This document shows, one piece after another, positions 30,916 through 43,299 of a stretch of 64,000 nucleotides of DNA. How positions within the stretch are numbered: the stretch's first letter is position 1; each line of letters begins with the position of its first letter. Below the pieces are notes generated by a model. The model was not told where the DNA came from. It was given only the letters and a program-made list of their open reading frames with translations, and did not search any database. The position numbers were made by a program, and so were the translations under genes. This DNA is from Crotalaria pallida (lineage: Eukaryota > Streptophyta > Magnoliopsida > Fabales > Fabaceae). The stretch is from NCBI GenBank assembly GCA_037953625.1, contig CM075653.1, forward strand, positions 2,914,001-2,978,000. The letters run 5' to 3'.

Positions 30916-33900
30916 TTATTGATTCAAACTTTGTACATCAGATGAGAGAAGATTGCCTATAACTGGAGGCACATCCTCAATCCAATACCTATCCCTCACT
31001 AAGAAAGCATAGTTTGCTAAACAATCAGCTACACTGTTAGCCTTTCTTTTGGTGTGATCCAAAGAACAATATTGAAAATCTTTTGAGGATTCTAAACAAT
31101 CATTCACCACCTCTTGCATATAAGAGTTTCCATAGGATCTCTTTTTCCAAGCCAGAACAACTTGCAAACAATCAGACTCCACCACTAGTCTTTGGAAACA
31201 AAAATCTTTGGCCATTTGAAGTGTCCATTTTAAAGCTAGGGCCTCTGCGATTTGAGGACTGGAAATAGAATCTGAAAACTTTGTTGCTGCAGCTAGGGGT
31301 ATTCCAAATTCATCTCTAAAAATAACACCAAAACCACTTCCTTTGTTTTGTTTGACAGATGCATCAATGTTTGCTTTAATGACTTCTCCTCTCGGTGGCT
31401 TCCATTGAGTCACTTGTTCGCCATTATTTGGACCTCCTTCATCATCTGGAATGAAAACTGAAGCTGCTCTTGATAAAGTTTGCTCCACCGTATGCATCTT
31501 ATCTTGGAACACACGTTCATTCCTTGCCCACCAAATAGCCCATGCTGTTTCACATATTGTGGCTGCCAACCTTGAGTCCCCTTGCTTCAGAATGTCAGCG
31601 GCCCATTCCTTTAGCACAAAATCTCCATTGTGATTCACCCGAATGGCCAAGTTTGATGCGAACCAGACCTGAGCAGCATGTCTGCATTGGAGAATTGCAT
31701 GTGACACTGTCTCCACATCTTCTTCACACATGGGGCAAGTAGGATCTATTTGCATTCCTTTTTTACTAAGTCTTTCACGTACTGGCAGGATATTATGACA
31801 GGCCCTCCAAAGCAAATCTTTACACTTTGGTACACAATTTGCATTCCAAAGCTTTTTCCAAAAAACTTCGTGACAGCTGCTTGTGGATGATGAGCCTTCA
31901 TTTTTTTTCCTCCATTAAGAAGTGGTAACCAGATTTCACAGAGTAGCATCCGTTCTCATTAAATTTCCAGATCAGTTTATCTTCGTACCAGGTGCTACGC
32001 AGTGGGATGCTAAGGATGCTATTAGCATTAGCTGGGCTAAATAGCCTTCGAATTATATCAACATTCCAGCCCCCATTAGCTTCATCAAGGAGGTTATGAA
32101 CCAGTTCAGCCTCTTCTCCTGCTGGGCGAAGTGAGTGCAGCATGTTATCAGCCACTGATGGGATCCATTTATCATCCCATATTGATACACTTCTTCCATC
32201 TCCAATCCTCCAGTAAGAGCCATCGTGAATGAGCTTCTTTGTGGAAATTATGCTGGACCATTCATAACTCGGCCTATAATAATTAGAGGATCGAATGGCA
32301 TCACATCTTCTGAAGTACTTTGCTTTGAGAACCTGAGAGACAAGAGCTTCTTTGTTATTTTGGATCCTCCAGAGTTGCTTTGCAAGTATAGCCTTATTAA
32401 AAGCTGAGAAATTGCGAAAGCCTAAACCCCCTCTTGATTTGGATCTTGCCAAATTGTCCCACCTCAACCAGTGAATTTTTTTCTGGTCCAAATCACCGCG
32501 CCAATAGAACTTTGATATCATGCTCTCAATTTGATCACAGATGTTGTTTGGAATTCTGAAGCAGCCCATCACATACTGCGGAATAGCCTGCACAATTGAT
32601 TTAATTAAAACCTCTCTTCCTGCTTTAGACAAAAAACGTTCCTTCCAACCTTTGATCTTCTTCCAGACTCGGTCTTTGACAAAGGAAAATACCTGCTTCT
32701 TTGATCTGCCCACAATAGTTGGCAATCCCAGGTACTTGGCATGACTCTCAACTGCCTTAATTTCGAGCAAATTTTGCATCTCATTAATTCTGTTAGTGTG
32801 CACATTTCGGCTTACAGAGAGTTCTGATTTGTCATAGTTTATTCTTTGTCCAGAAATCTGCTCATAGGTTGAAAGAATAGCTTTGATGTGGCTAACCTCC
32901 ATAGAGTTTGCTCTGCAGAAAATAATGCTATCATCTGCAAAAAATAGGTGTGAAATCATGGGAGCATGAGCTGAAATTTTAATGCCATGAATAGCCTTTG
33001 CTTCCATTGATTTAATCAGCATAGCAGATAAAACTTCCCCACAAAGAATGAACAAGTATGGGGAGAGAGGGTCTCCTTGTCTCAAGCCTCTTTGAGGATT
33101 AAAATAGGCACCTGGTTGTCCATTTAACATAACCGCAAAGGACACTGTTGAGACACATCTCATGATAAGATCTACCCATTTGATTGGGAAGCCCATAGTG
33201 GAGAGAGTGTGTTGGAGAAAAGACCACTCAATCCTGTCGTAAGCCTTCGACATATCTAATTTTATTGCCATATTCCCCTTAACACCTATATTTTTAATTT
33301 TTAGAGCATGGAAGCATTCATAAGCAATAATTGCATTATCAGTGATTAAGCGGTCAGATACAAAAGCACTTTGGTAAGGACCAACAACATCATGCAGAAT
33401 TCTCTTTAGCCTATTTGCAATTGTTTTAGTAACAATTTTAAAAATGACATTGCAAAGGCTAATGGGACGAAACTCACGAGCATGTTGAGGTTTCTTCACT
33501 TTTGGGATAAGAACAATAAGGGTCTTGTTTATTAAAGAAACATCTCCATCCTCATTTAAAATATGCAGCACCATTTTTGTGATATCATCACCAACAATAT
33601 CCCAAAAATGTTGATAGAAAAGAGCGGGAGTTCCGTCAATACCTGGGGCTTTTGTTGGGTGCATCTGGAAAAGGGCTTCCTTTACCTCATAGTGAGTTAT
33701 CCAGAACATATGAGATGATGAGGTTTAATCCTCGCTGAGATTAGATTGTTGACCTCTGCAATATATGGTGGATGAGAGGAAGTGAAGAGGTCTTTGAAGT
33801 AGTTATCCAGAACACCTGCTATTTGCTCCTCCTCATAGAATGTAGCTCCAATATCATCTTTTATTGAATCAATGGAGTTCCTGTCTTTACGCTGAGAAGC

Positions 33901-34995
33901 TTTTTTATGGAAAAATTTTGTATTGCGGTCTCCATACTTTAGCCAGGTTGCCCTTGATCTTTGGCTCCAACGGATTTCCTCCTTTAATAAGAGATCATCA
34001 AGCTCCTTCTCTAATTGTCTGGCTTCTTCAATTATCTTCTCAGTTTGCTGGGCTTTTTGAATTTTATCCAGTTTGGTCCTCTTCCCCTTTATTTCCTTTG
34101 ATAGCATACCAAACTTTGACTTCCCCCAGGCGTCTAGTGATAGGCCTACTGCTTCAATATTGCCACAAACATTACCACCATTGAGCCAAAGGTCTTGCAC
34201 CAACTGTTGACATTCCTCATCTTCCAACCACATCTCCTCAAAACGGTATAGGTGCTTTTTCCTCCTCCTTTTCTTATCACCCTTGTATGCTTCCACAAGG
34301 ATTGGGTTATGGTCTGAACGATACTTGGTGAGGTTTGAAACTGAAACATGCTTCCATAACATCTGCCACCTCTCATTAGCAGTTGCTCTGTCTAGTCTTT
34401 CTTCTACCAGATCAGGGTATTTACGTTTGTTTGACCATGTGAATCTGTAGCCAACAAAACCGAGGTCAACAAGAGCACAGTCATTAAGAGCATCATTGAA
34501 AGCTTGGGCCTGGGAGTAATCAAACTTTGTTCCGCCACTCTTGTCCTCTGCTGATAGAACTTGATTGAAATCTCCAAGGCAAATCCAAGGAACATCGTTG
34601 TTTGGAATCAATGATCTCATGAGAGCCCAAGTCTGCCATTTATTTTGATTTTCTGGATGTCCATAGATACCTGTAACTTAGAAATTAAGATTTTCTCTTG
34701 CATACTTATCCATCATGTTAATATGGTTATGAGAAGCAGATAATATTTCAATATCAATACTGTCCCTCCATAAAAAACCAAGGCCCCCAGCTCTCTCTTT
34801 TCCACTACCATTACAATCAACAGCAAAAATATGATTCATACCAGCAATACCTCTGAGACTTTGAAATTCAGCGACTTTTCTCTTTGTTTCCGATAAGAAA
34901 ACAAAGTCGGGAGCTTCTGAAATAATGAGCTTTCGCAAAGCCCTAACTGCACATGGGCTCCCGATCCCACGACAGTTCCAACTAATGGCCTTCAT
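30916..34995 (-). pseudogene. LINE ORF2, endonuclease, reverse transcriptase and RNase H, broken
   Basis: It starts MKAISWNCRGIGSPCAVRA at 34,995, four bases into the end of the ORF1 tail frame. Domains in order are: APE-type endonuclease (FLSETK, GDFNQVL, RSDHNPI), reverse transcriptase (MHPTKAPGIDGTPA, GLRQGDPLSPYLFILCGE, active site FFADD near 32,930-32,945), zf-RVT (CPMCEEDVETVSHAILQC) and RNase H (ANIDASVKQNKGSGFGVIF, VVESDCLQVVLAW). Lesions are TAA at 34,678-34,680, a frameshift at about 33,697-33,709, and a frameshift in an A8 run (31,901-31,908 on the plus strand) between the RT part and zf-RVT. The full length would be about 1,360 codons. Catalytic residues are intact apart from these breaks. 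Confidence 0.92.
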
Positions 34996-36328
34996 TGTTC
35001 GTGGCAGGGCTGACTAGCAGCTTTTGCCATTGAGTCAACAGATTGTTTCTTCGCTGGGATGAAAAGATCGAGATCCATATCTTGAGGTTTGTCACAGGAG
35101 TTGTCATTCTTCCTCTTCTGGACCATGGGAGTCAACTGAACATGTTCATGATTTGGCTTTGGGATACGCTTCCATTTTTTAACTCCTGTACGGGTCTCTT
35201 GGGTAGAAATTTTGGTTGTTGCACTCTCCTCTTTGTCCTCCTTGGGATCATTATCATTCCTTGGGTCATCTTTGTCATCAGTACCCACCGCGTCTGCAGT
35301 ATTCTTTTCAGATTCATCATCTGGGATGTTTGGCACGTTTTCACTTGCAACACTCTTTCCACTTACTTCCACCACTTGTGCCTTTGGACCGGGGCTCTTC
35401 TGATTCTCCTCGACATTATGTTCAATTTGGCATTTAGTGAACATGGCAGCCACCTCCTCAGTTTGCGTAGCAACAAAATTGCATGGCTGCTTTTCCTTCC
35501 CAGCTGTATCTTCTGGGACGTTAACTTCACCCTCCTCTTCTATGCATGCATTCAATTTCTTTTTAGCACCAATTGCTTGTCTCTTTTCCGCCACTACCAC
35601 ATTTGTTTCAACGGTAATGCCCTTAGTTTAGGACAGTATGGAAGATTCTCTGGTTCTTCTTCGTCCCAACCATCTTCCTTTGCATCACACTCTTTCAATA
35701 GGTGGTCCAACATGCCGCATGAGTAGCAAAAATTAGGTAGCCTTTCATATTTGAAGCGTACCTTAACAGACCCCTTCGAACCACACTTCATCACCATACC
35801 CCTCCGTAATGGCTTGGTGATATCGAGCCAGACCCTTATCCTCAAGAAATTCCCCAGCCTATGATCCTTTGATGCATCCCAACCCACGTAGCCGCAAAAC
35901 GTTTTCCCAATAGTACGTGCCACAACCTCCGTTCGAAGGCTTATAGGGAGTTCATACACTCGTACCCAAAATAGAGATTTTGTGACAATGACATCTATAG
36001 GGTTTGCACTGATATCTAACTCTTGTAGTGCAAGGAGTCTCCTATCAAAACTCCATGGTGCGCCCTTCATCACGAGATCTCTATCTTTTGCATCAAAGAA
36101 GCGGAACGTGAACATATTTCTCCCAACGTCCCTCACTTGCATCCCATTTTTGACACGCCATATTTGAACGATCGTGTTTTTAAAAGCCTTCGTATTGACA
36201 GAACCGAGCGTGATGATCCTGCCTATAAGCCAGACCCCGTCAATTTCCTGGCATGCAACGTCCTGATCTGGCAATTCGACTACCACGTCCTCCTCTTATG
36301 TTGGTTCATAATCAGCCCACCTCTCCAT
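34992..36328 (-). pseudogene. LINE ORF1, DUF4283 and CCHC zinc knuckle protein, broken
   Basis: From the ATG complementary to 36,326-36,328 (MERWADYEPT) a TAA at 36,296-36,298 comes after ten codons, then the same frame stays open to 35,594. This part holds the DUF4283 domain (WRVKNGMQVRDVGRNMFTFR, FDRRLLALQELD) and a zinc knuckle FCYSCGMLDHLLKEC (CX2CX4HX4C). At about 35,596 a one-base shift leads into a second open stretch to 34,992: a hydrophilic Lys/Glu/Asp-rich tail. In plant L1 elements this protein binds the RNA and chaperones reverse transcription. Confidence 0.85.
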
Positions 36329-36503
36329 GGACTCCACAATAGATGGAGACTAAGGAAACGTACCCCAACACAGTGGGGAAAAACCAAGAGTACTCCTTGG
36401 AAAATAAACCTTCACAACGCCGCCAAGCCCTAGTAGAAAACCCTAGCAGAGCCAAGGAAACGGGAAGGACTCTTTTTTTACGGAAGTTGAATCACTGTAA
36501 TTT

Positions 36504-36969
36504 GATTGATGAGATATGTAATATTTTTTAAATTCCAGATTGGATTGTTGCACCCCTATTGGTTCCTGAGTAAACTACATTAACTAATTTTTAGAAATTG
36601 CCTTATATTTACTAACACTTTCTTGTAATAAAAAATAAATAAATTATTCATAGGAAAATTGAAAGACACTCCTTACTTTGCTTGTCTACCAAAAGTTAAG
36701 AATTATAATACAAATAATAATATTAACTAATTTATTTAATTGTCATGATTGTTCTAAAGAAACAAAAAACTTGTTTCAATCACCAGTGGGAGTACTAACA
36801 GAATAGCAGTAAAGAACTTTATGCAGCAAAAGGTTTCTTAAAAAAGGTTTTCAATAAATTTAATTTATTCGTTATCATAACACTTAATCCCAAAAAAATA
36901 CAAATACACTCGTCATAAAACTCAAAATTTAAGGGCATGGCTACTATTTTTTTCAAAAAATTATATTTT
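36504..36969. other. AT-rich spacer; nothing recognised
   Basis: No coding or element structure is supported. A minus-strand frame at 36,819-37,007 is Lys/Asn/Ile-rich chance sequence. Confidence 0.45.
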
Positions 36970-37515
36970 GGCTTAATTACAATTTTGTTCCTGTATTTTA
37001 TTTTCAAAATTCATTTCGGTCTTTAATTTTTTCTGACTTATTTTTGTTTTTTTTTAAAAAAAAATTGAATTTGATCCTTTCATCGTAAAAATTATAGTTT
37101 TATCCAAGATATTTACATTCATTACTGTTTTATCAATAGAGCTTGACATATATATATTCCCACGGTCCCATCGATAAAGCTCCGATTACCATTTTCAGTC
37201 ATATCTCTTTCACATTGTCATCTATATCCATTTGATCAACCATCATAGCCAGCCAGCTTATTCCAGCATTGGCGAAATAATACCATTGTTCTTAGCCTTC
37301 GTCGAGTGGTGGCCTAGAATTTTTCAAATTCAAACAACATTTTCTAGTTTTCACTAATGGATGTGAATATTTCGATAAAACTAACATTGCTATGACGAAA
37401 AGACCAAATTGAATTTTTTGAAAAAAAATAAAGATCAAAATAAATAAAAAAAGATATTAATGACAAAAATAAATCTTAAAAATAAGATAAATGATTAAAA
37501 AAATTGTAATTAAGC
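36970..37515. mobile_element. Small MULE-like element with GGCTTAATTACAATTTT ends
   Basis: GGCTTAATTACAATTTTGTTCC at the left mirrors AAAATTGTAATTAAGC at the right. The inner repeats (TTCGGTCTTTAATTTTTTC, GATATTTACATTCATTA) are inverted too, with decay. The flanks are T-rich, so the target duplication is uncertain. Non-coding. Confidence 0.55.
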
Positions 37516-37588
37516 TTTTTTTTTTTTTGTTAATTTTATGGGACCCGATTAGGAAAGCCAAGCCACGGCGGGGCAGTGCAGTTTACTT

Positions 37589-37696
37589 TTTTTTTTGTTT
37601 ACATGGGATCGGAGGTCTGGGACTAGAACCCATGACCTGAGGAGGGAGAAATCCTAAGTGTTCATGCAACCACCAACTGAGCTGTCTTACGCGGAT
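37589..37696 (-). mobile_element. tRNA-derived SINE, family A, copy 3
   Basis: It is the reverse of the copies at 16.2-16.5 kb: on the minus strand GACAGCTCAGTTGGTGGTTG, then GGTCATGGGTTCTAGTCCC and CCCATGTAAAC, then poly(A). The 16-bp target duplication GCAGTGCAGTTTACTT lies at 37,573-37,588 and 37,697-37,712. Confidence 0.85.
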
Positions 37697-37885
37697 GCAG
37701 TGCAGTTTACTTGTTGCGAAGTGCCAACAAACGAACTACTATTTGACAAAAATGCATTAAAAAATTGAACCAAAGTTAATTAAATATATCAATTGTGATC
37801 TGCCCCAAATAACTCTCCCACGAAAACTATCTTAGCTTAAAATACTCCCTATTTTTTATTCCTTTTAAAAACAGTAACAACTTTG

Positions 37886-37888
<3 letters not shown>

Positions 37889-37931
<43 letters not shown>
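37889..37931. repeat. (TA)n microsatellite
   Basis: About 21 TA units lie roughly 370 bp before the small membrane-protein gene, grading into TATAAGATAAAAGGG, which could serve as a TATA box. Confidence 0.9.
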
Positions 37932-37932
<1 letters not shown>

Positions 37933-38302
37933 ATAAAAGGGACCCCTACAAGTTTTTTTCATTAAGAACTTGTTACTTGTATGACTCAAGAAACAAAATC
38001 CTTCATCATAGGACTCTTTCCCTTTAAGCTCTCATGTTTTTCATTTGCCACACATGTTCCTTAGTTTCTTTCACATCCCAATCACTTTCCACATAGCCAG
38101 CCACCAACACTTTTTCTCAGCTTCTTCCATAACACTTGAAGGCAAATTTGTTTTTTGGTTTGTGTGTTCTTATTCTTATAGGGGGTCTCATGATATCCTT
38201 TTATATTAGCAAATGAATAATGCTTCTTGTTCTTTTCTTGTGTGTTAATTTTTCAAATCTCAATTTCAGGGTAAACCTCTTCTTAGTGGAGTTTGCAATT
38301 AG

Positions 38303-38608
38303 ATGGAATCAAATGAAAGAAAGGAAAATGAAGAGCACAAGAAAAAAAGGTGCACAAGAAAGCCATTATTATGCTTGATTATTTTCTTCTTGTCCTTGTT
38401 GGTAAGCATAGCAGGAGGTTTTATGTTTGGATGGTGGCTACATAAATATCATCCAACAAATAAGCAACTATGGATGGTACCTTTTGGCTTCATTCTCTTC
38501 CTTACACCACTCATTGTATGGCTTTCCCTAACCACCATCCCTAACCTATGCATCTTGAAAAGCAATGAAGATGAAGCTTCTAAAATGAGTCAACAACCTA
38601 ATGAATAA
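38303..38608 (+). CDS. Small two-helix membrane protein, function unknown
   Basis: This is an intact 101-codon frame from the ATG at 38,303 to the TAA at 38,606-38,608. The N-terminus is very charged (ESNERKENEEHKKKRCTRK), followed by two hydrophobic helices at about residues 21-45 (LLCLIIFFLSLLVSIAGGF) and 55-78 (WMVPFGFILFLTPLIVWLSL), then a polar tail. There is no signal peptide; the positive N-terminal stretch suggests the N-terminus faces the cytosol. A 5' intron is possible: a good 3' splice site, CTCAATTTCAG|GGTAAACC, lies 30 bp before the ATG. Codon use is ordinary and it does not overlap repeats, so I believe it is a host gene. I do not recognise the family; it resembles uncharacterised small plant transmembrane proteins. 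Confidence 0.7.
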   Translation: MESNERKENEEHKKKRCTRKPLLCLIIFFLSLLVSIAGGFMFGWWLHKYHPTNKQLWMVPFGFILFLTPLIVWLSLTTIPNLCILKSNEDEASKMSQQPNE

Positions 38609-39216
38609 TGATCCTCCTGAGGATAACTCACTTTGTGATCCAAATAGATGATGATGATTTTGGTATACATGATTAAATGTTGTTTATATAATAAGTTCCT
38701 TGGTTTCATTCCCCTGCTTATTTAGGAAAAATTGTTGGGAAGATGAATTTTTATTTGGCAATTTTTTTGTATAAAACAGTTCCAAGTAATCCTTGGTGAT
38801 GAATTGAATACTGTTCACTTTTGGTATATATATCATGATCACTTGTATAGATATAAAAATATTCATCAAACTAAAAGTTCATTAATCTTTTTCATAGTTT
38901 CTACAAATGAAAGGGATACTTGGACAGCTGCTCCATCAATTTTCAGTAGTTGTTTACTTTATTCCTTTTATTGTTTGTGACTAAAAATATTGGATATCTT
39001 GGAACGTGACAAGGGTAGTTGATATATGGGACAAATTTTTCAGTATTATTATTTTGACATCTCTTGGAAAAAGAAAGTAATGGCTATAAGGGATATATAA
39101 GAGAATCTAGGTCATTTAAGTGATTCGGGAACAGTATGGGTAGGCCAGTCCAGATGTTCCCTTCCCCAGATTATACAATCAATCGAATTAATTCTAACTA
39201 ACGACTAGAAAGATTA
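38609..39216. other. 3' flank of the membrane-protein gene; no element seen
   Basis: A and T rich sequence. The probable 3' UTR runs to roughly 38,830. Nothing else recognised. Confidence 0.5.
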
Positions 39217-39480
39217 TACTCCTCGGTTCCATTTTTAATTTTTACTTAATCTTTGAATTAATTGTCGCTTTAAGAATTTGAAGGTGTATTAATTGATTTT
39301 TTTAAACTTTAACTTTGAATTTAACATGTTAAAATATAAGAAATGATTGATAATTAATATAGTATGAGGATATCATAGTAAAATTAATTAATACTTCTCT
39401 TAAAAATTGAAACATTAAATAAATTTTTTAATCTGTATGAAATTTTTAAAACTACAAATAAATTGGAATTTGACGGAGTA
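39217..39480. mobile_element. Stowaway-like MITE
   Basis: TACTCCTCGGTTCCATTTTT at the left and AATTGGAATTTGACGGAGTA at the right form inverted repeats of about 30 bp. The interior is AT-rich and non-coding. Confidence 0.6.
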
Positions 39481-40254
39481 CGTGATAGAAAAAAAATCTT
39501 TCATGAACACAATGTCTATTTGGCATAATCACTCAGATACGGAGTATTTTTTTTTTATAGGCATATATTTTTTCGTAGTAGAGGCGCAATTATCCTGCAA
39601 TTATACTACTAGAGCCGACTCTCGTGGACCATTGAATTTTTTATCTATACAAGCAAACACACAAACTTTTACAACAACTCTTGATTTATAAAGCAAGAGC
39701 AAAAAACTGAGTGCATCTGGTTATGCAGAAAACATTGATGTTATTAAAGTAAGAATTAAAAAAAATAATACAAAGCTTTTAATATAACTATTTTCAACAT
39801 TATTATCTTAACATTTTGAATAATTGAATCTAATCAACACGTGTTGATATTAGAATCACCAAGTGTCTAAGTCTAGTAAGCTAACGGTAGCTTTCAAGAT
39901 AAAGTATTTCCCTTGATTCACTATTAATTTCCAGAAGAACAATTCAACCATTTGGAAAAAGCTAATGTGCAAGGCTGGAACTAACTGAGCCAGTGAGCTA
40001 CCATGGAATTTTCCATAGAAAAAAGGGCAATTCTAGATAAAAATAAATGGACCCCTTAAACTTAAAATCTTCAGCCACCCCCGCCCCGGTCATTTCAATG
40101 TTTTTCATTGCAGCAGGTAGTCTACTAGATGTAAGAAAACTGAACATCATCTCCACAAAACATTGTGAGATGTGAAGTGGAAAATATGAACACGGTGGAG
40201 TGGAGGATATGGACATCCATAATCTATTGTTAATGGCTTGCTTGTAATGCTAAT
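39481..40254. other. Intergenic stretch; nothing recognised
   Basis: A C-rich phrase (CAGCCACCCCCGCCCCGG, about 40,071-40,088) stands out from the AT-rich background but has no assignable role. Open frames here are short and biased. Confidence 0.4.
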
Positions 40255-40650
40255 CAAAATAACCAAATAAACGAATTGAACCTAACCAAATAAGTCAAAA
40301 ACCATTCTATATAAACCGGTTTAAAACCAGAACCATTTTTAAACAATTCAATTCAGATTCAAAACCGGTTTTAAATCAGTTCAATTTTAGAACTGGTTTT
40401 TAAACCAATTTTGATTTAATCTAAAATTGGTTTTTCAAAAATGGTTCAGATTAAAAATAGGTTAAAAACCAAATTAAAACTGATTTAAATGCTAACCGGT
40501 TTTAAATTTGATTGTAAACTTGAATCCTTTCCAATTTTGTTTTTTAACCATTAAAAATGGTTTACTTTAGAAATCCAAATCATATTACATGATTCAGTTT
40601 TTTTTTTTTTTTTTTTTTTGATTCGGTTTTTCTTAAAAACCAACAATGAA
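40255..40650. repeat. AACCGGTTTTAAA-rich repeat element
   Basis: The stretch is made of repeated variants of AACCGGTTTTAAA, AAAACCAGAACC and TTAAAACCGG in both directions, with a T23 run near 40,597-40,619. It resembles the subterminal regions of the AAACTCG and CGTACC elements elsewhere in the window but has no clear ends. Probably a MITE. Confidence 0.5.
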
Positions 40651-41429
40651 CAACCTTATTTATTTGTATGCATTCAATTTCAACCATGAAACGGATTAAA
40701 TTTGTGCCCAAAAATTATTTTCCCTTCAAAGGATGTAGTTTGCTAAAATTGGAAGTTGATATAGCAACCAGATATGTTTTTCATGGTGTTTTCATCATCT
40801 TTGTACATGGTGGAATTCTACAATCCCAAGAGGTTCCCCATTCCTTAAGGTAGTTTTCATAAACTCTTCAAGGTTGGATCTCTTAACTACTTGTCTCTGC
40901 ATTCTAAGCTTTAAAAAAATGAGAGGACTAATGTAATTCATGGCCTATTATGTATATCATAAATCATAATAGCAAACTATGGCTTCCATCCTTTAATCTT
41001 TTACATATTCAACGCACATTGAACAGAATTTCAAATAGCAAACTATAGTAAAATCTTATATGAACATATATGTGAACATCAGATCGATTTTAAAAAAAAA
41101 AAAAGTATTTTACCCATTTAAAAAGGTCATTATTCTTGCAGTTACAAACTTATTTAAACGAAAAAGGACACCGCTGCGCATAGCAAAAACAATACATCTA
41201 ACAATTGAATAATGAGGCGATGCGTGAAGATGAAAGTAACTTGATACAAGTCTAAGCATAAGTTTTGCAACATTAGCACAGATTGCATAGTTCATTCAAA
41301 TTAAGAGGCAATCTAAAGTTCCAAACACAGGCTTGACAAAGGATAAATCTCGAAAATAAAAAATTATACCAGTACATAAGTTTGGGAACAGTATTAAATG
41401 GTAGCCAAAATTGAAAGTAAACTAGAAAC
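40651..41429. other. 3' flank of the eL24 gene
   Basis: No coding content on either strand can be supported. The 3' UTR of the ribosomal gene should occupy the part nearest 41,430, where the sequence is less biased (about 41,130-41,430). Confidence 0.5.
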
Positions 41430-43051
41430 TCAACGTTTGCCACCCCCACCACCAAGCTTGGCACCTTTTGGGGCAGCGCCCTTCGAAACATTACCTTTGC
41501 CTTGTGATTTTTGAGACTTGGCCACTACTTCTGCCTTTTTGGCCTTCTTCTCATCCTTTGTTTTCTTTATCCTCTCTTTAATTTCGCTGCACAACATCAT
41601 TGATTCAGATAGTAAAATATGTCAATGCACATATATTCCCAAAATGCCAAAAGCAGATTAAAAAAATAACAGACTGAAACAGAGATGAGATCATATGAAT
41701 AAAGTCAACAATATATATATCATACCGAAGAGCAGCTTCTCTGGCAGCATCACGAACTTCAGGCTTCTCGGTTCTTCTTTTTTGGATAACTTCCAAAGTA
41801 GCGCCAACAATGGATCTAGAGTATGGCTTTTTGGTAGCACGTCGCTTCTTCTTCGCAGCTTCTTGAGCAATATCCTAAACACAAAGCATTCAGGCAAACA
41901 CTCAATTGTAATGCACGCAATCAATGACATACTAATCACATGGTAAAACTCGAAAGGCAAGGTTTCAACACAAGTAGGTGCATAACAACATTTTTGCAAC
42001 GTAACATGTTCAAAACGACAACAATAATTTTAACAACCCTTATATTCATACAACTTTTTCTCTTCCACCCTAATTTACGCCGTATTTTTCTTTCCATCTC
42101 TCTCTTCCTTTCAAATCACACCATCAATCAGTTCTCTCTCTTCTATTCCTATCCCCTACTTACACCTCAAAAGGAGTTGCGGGATTATCATTTTTCTAAA
42201 TTTTAAATGACAAAAGCAAGCAAGGAACTTCACGATTACTACAACAAACTTGCAAAAAAAAAAAAGGCTAATCACCTTTTTGTGCTGCTTCCTATACATA
42301 GCAGTCCAGGTGAGCTTTGAGGGCTTCAAACGGTTGTGGAAGTAGCGCTTGCATTTTGAGTTGGCAAACAGGAACACCTGTCAAACGGAACCAAAAGACA
42401 CAATTCCTTAATCATTAGCATCTAATAGTAACAACAACTAATGAAAGTCACGAACGTAACTGTATCATACAACATCCCAAACTATAGAACAAATCACATT
42501 TTTATTTATTTATTTATATAAACCTGAGAATCACCACGAACAAATCGGATGCCTCTACCAGGGTAGATCTTGGCACCACTAAATCGGCAAAGCTCCGTCC
42601 TGATGATATGGCAGTATTCAAAATAAACTAAACGTTAGATTTATTCGGAAGCCACTGCTGCTTGGTTTACAATTTAATTGCTATTACTATTGTCATCATC
42701 AGTTACTACTCATCACAATCCAAAAAAATTTCATAACATTATTAAAAAAAATAAATAAATACACATTTGTTATAGTAACTGATGCTACCAAACTTTTAGT
42801 GAAAATGCTTATCAATTGCAAAAAAAAAAAAAAAAAAAAAAAAAAAGAAAACGTCATAAGATTATTAAGAATTTAGTGATGCAATATAACTAAAAAACTT
42901 GTATAGAATAAGAAAATTATGGCATAATCACAGCAATCATAATGATAATAATAATAATTTTATTTACAGAAAATGAAAGGGGAAAAAAGTGAAAATGCAG
43001 AAGCGACTCATTATAAAGGTTAAGAAAGATGTAAACATACTTGAGCACCAT
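41430..43051 (-). CDS. RPL24: Large-subunit ribosomal protein eL24 (L24), five exons
   Basis: Exons (minus strand): 43,051-43,041, 42,599-42,524, 42,377-42,276, 41,874-41,726 and 41,586-41,430. All introns are GT-AG and the joined frame is 495 nt, 164 residues, the usual plant length. It begins MVLKTELCRFSGAKIYPGRG; the first exon encodes only three and two-thirds codons. The N-terminal 65 residues are the L24e domain (KCKRYFHNRLKPSKLTWTAM). The rest is a very basic helix and tail ([20 protein letters not shown]) ending in GGGGGKR. eL24 sits on the 60S subunit and its tail contacts the 40S; in Arabidopsis it also supports re-initiation on uORF-bearing mRNAs. All key residues look normal, so the gene is probably functional. 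Confidence 0.97.
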
Positions 43052-43110
43052 GATGCTTCTTCTGTCACTCTCACTCTCACTCTGACTGTGTCTCTCTCTC
43101 GCTCGAAGCC

Positions 43111-43140
43111 GGAAGGAAGGAAGGAAGGAAGGAAGGAAGG
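43111..43140. repeat. (GGAA)n microsatellite in the eL24 5' region
   Basis: GGAAGGAAGGAAGGAAGG continues for about 30 bp, 60 bp upstream of the eL24 ATG, probably inside the 5' UTR. On the coding strand it reads as a pyrimidine tract. Confidence 0.9.
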
Positions 43141-43265
43141 AAACCCTAGAAGTAGAACTCAACACAAGATGAATGGAGAACTGGGAGTGCTTATTAGTTA
43201 GTTGGGTTTTACTCTCTGGGCTTAAAATTAATGGGCCTATTTTAGTACCCCACTCTTCAGGCCCG
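43141..43265 (-). promoter_or_regulatory. eL24 promoter with telo-box and site II motifs
   Basis: A telo-box AAACCCTAG (43,141-43,149) and site II-type motifs TGGGCT (43,217-43,222), TGGGCC (43,232-43,237) and GGCCC (43,260-43,264) lie within about 215 bp of the ATG. This pairing is the known promoter signature of plant ribosomal protein genes, bound by TCP factors (site II) and telo-box proteins. No clear TATA box is seen. Confidence 0.75.
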
Positions 43266-43299
43266 GTTGTAAACTCGCTTTGAGTTTATGGCTCCCGGA

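Larger units (their letters stand above)
30844..36486 (-). mobile_element. Near full-length L1-type LINE (non-LTR retrotransposon), inactive
   Basis: The 17-bp target duplication TTGAATCACTGTAATTT lies at 30,827-30,843 and 36,487-36,503. The element reads on the minus strand: 5' leader (36,486-36,329), ORF1, ORF2, a short 3' end, then A-rich tails seen as T runs on the plus strand. Between the target copy and the 3' end a second partial target copy occurs (TTGAATCACTGTA near 30,866-30,878), followed by T8, so the tail contains a repeat of the flank. Both ORFs are disrupted. This is the largest coherent element in the window. Confidence 0.92.

Noticed and set aside
35043..35726. 227-codon forward frame opposite the LINE
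   Set aside because: Complement of the hydrophilic ORF1 tail and zinc-knuckle region; the minus frames carry the domains.
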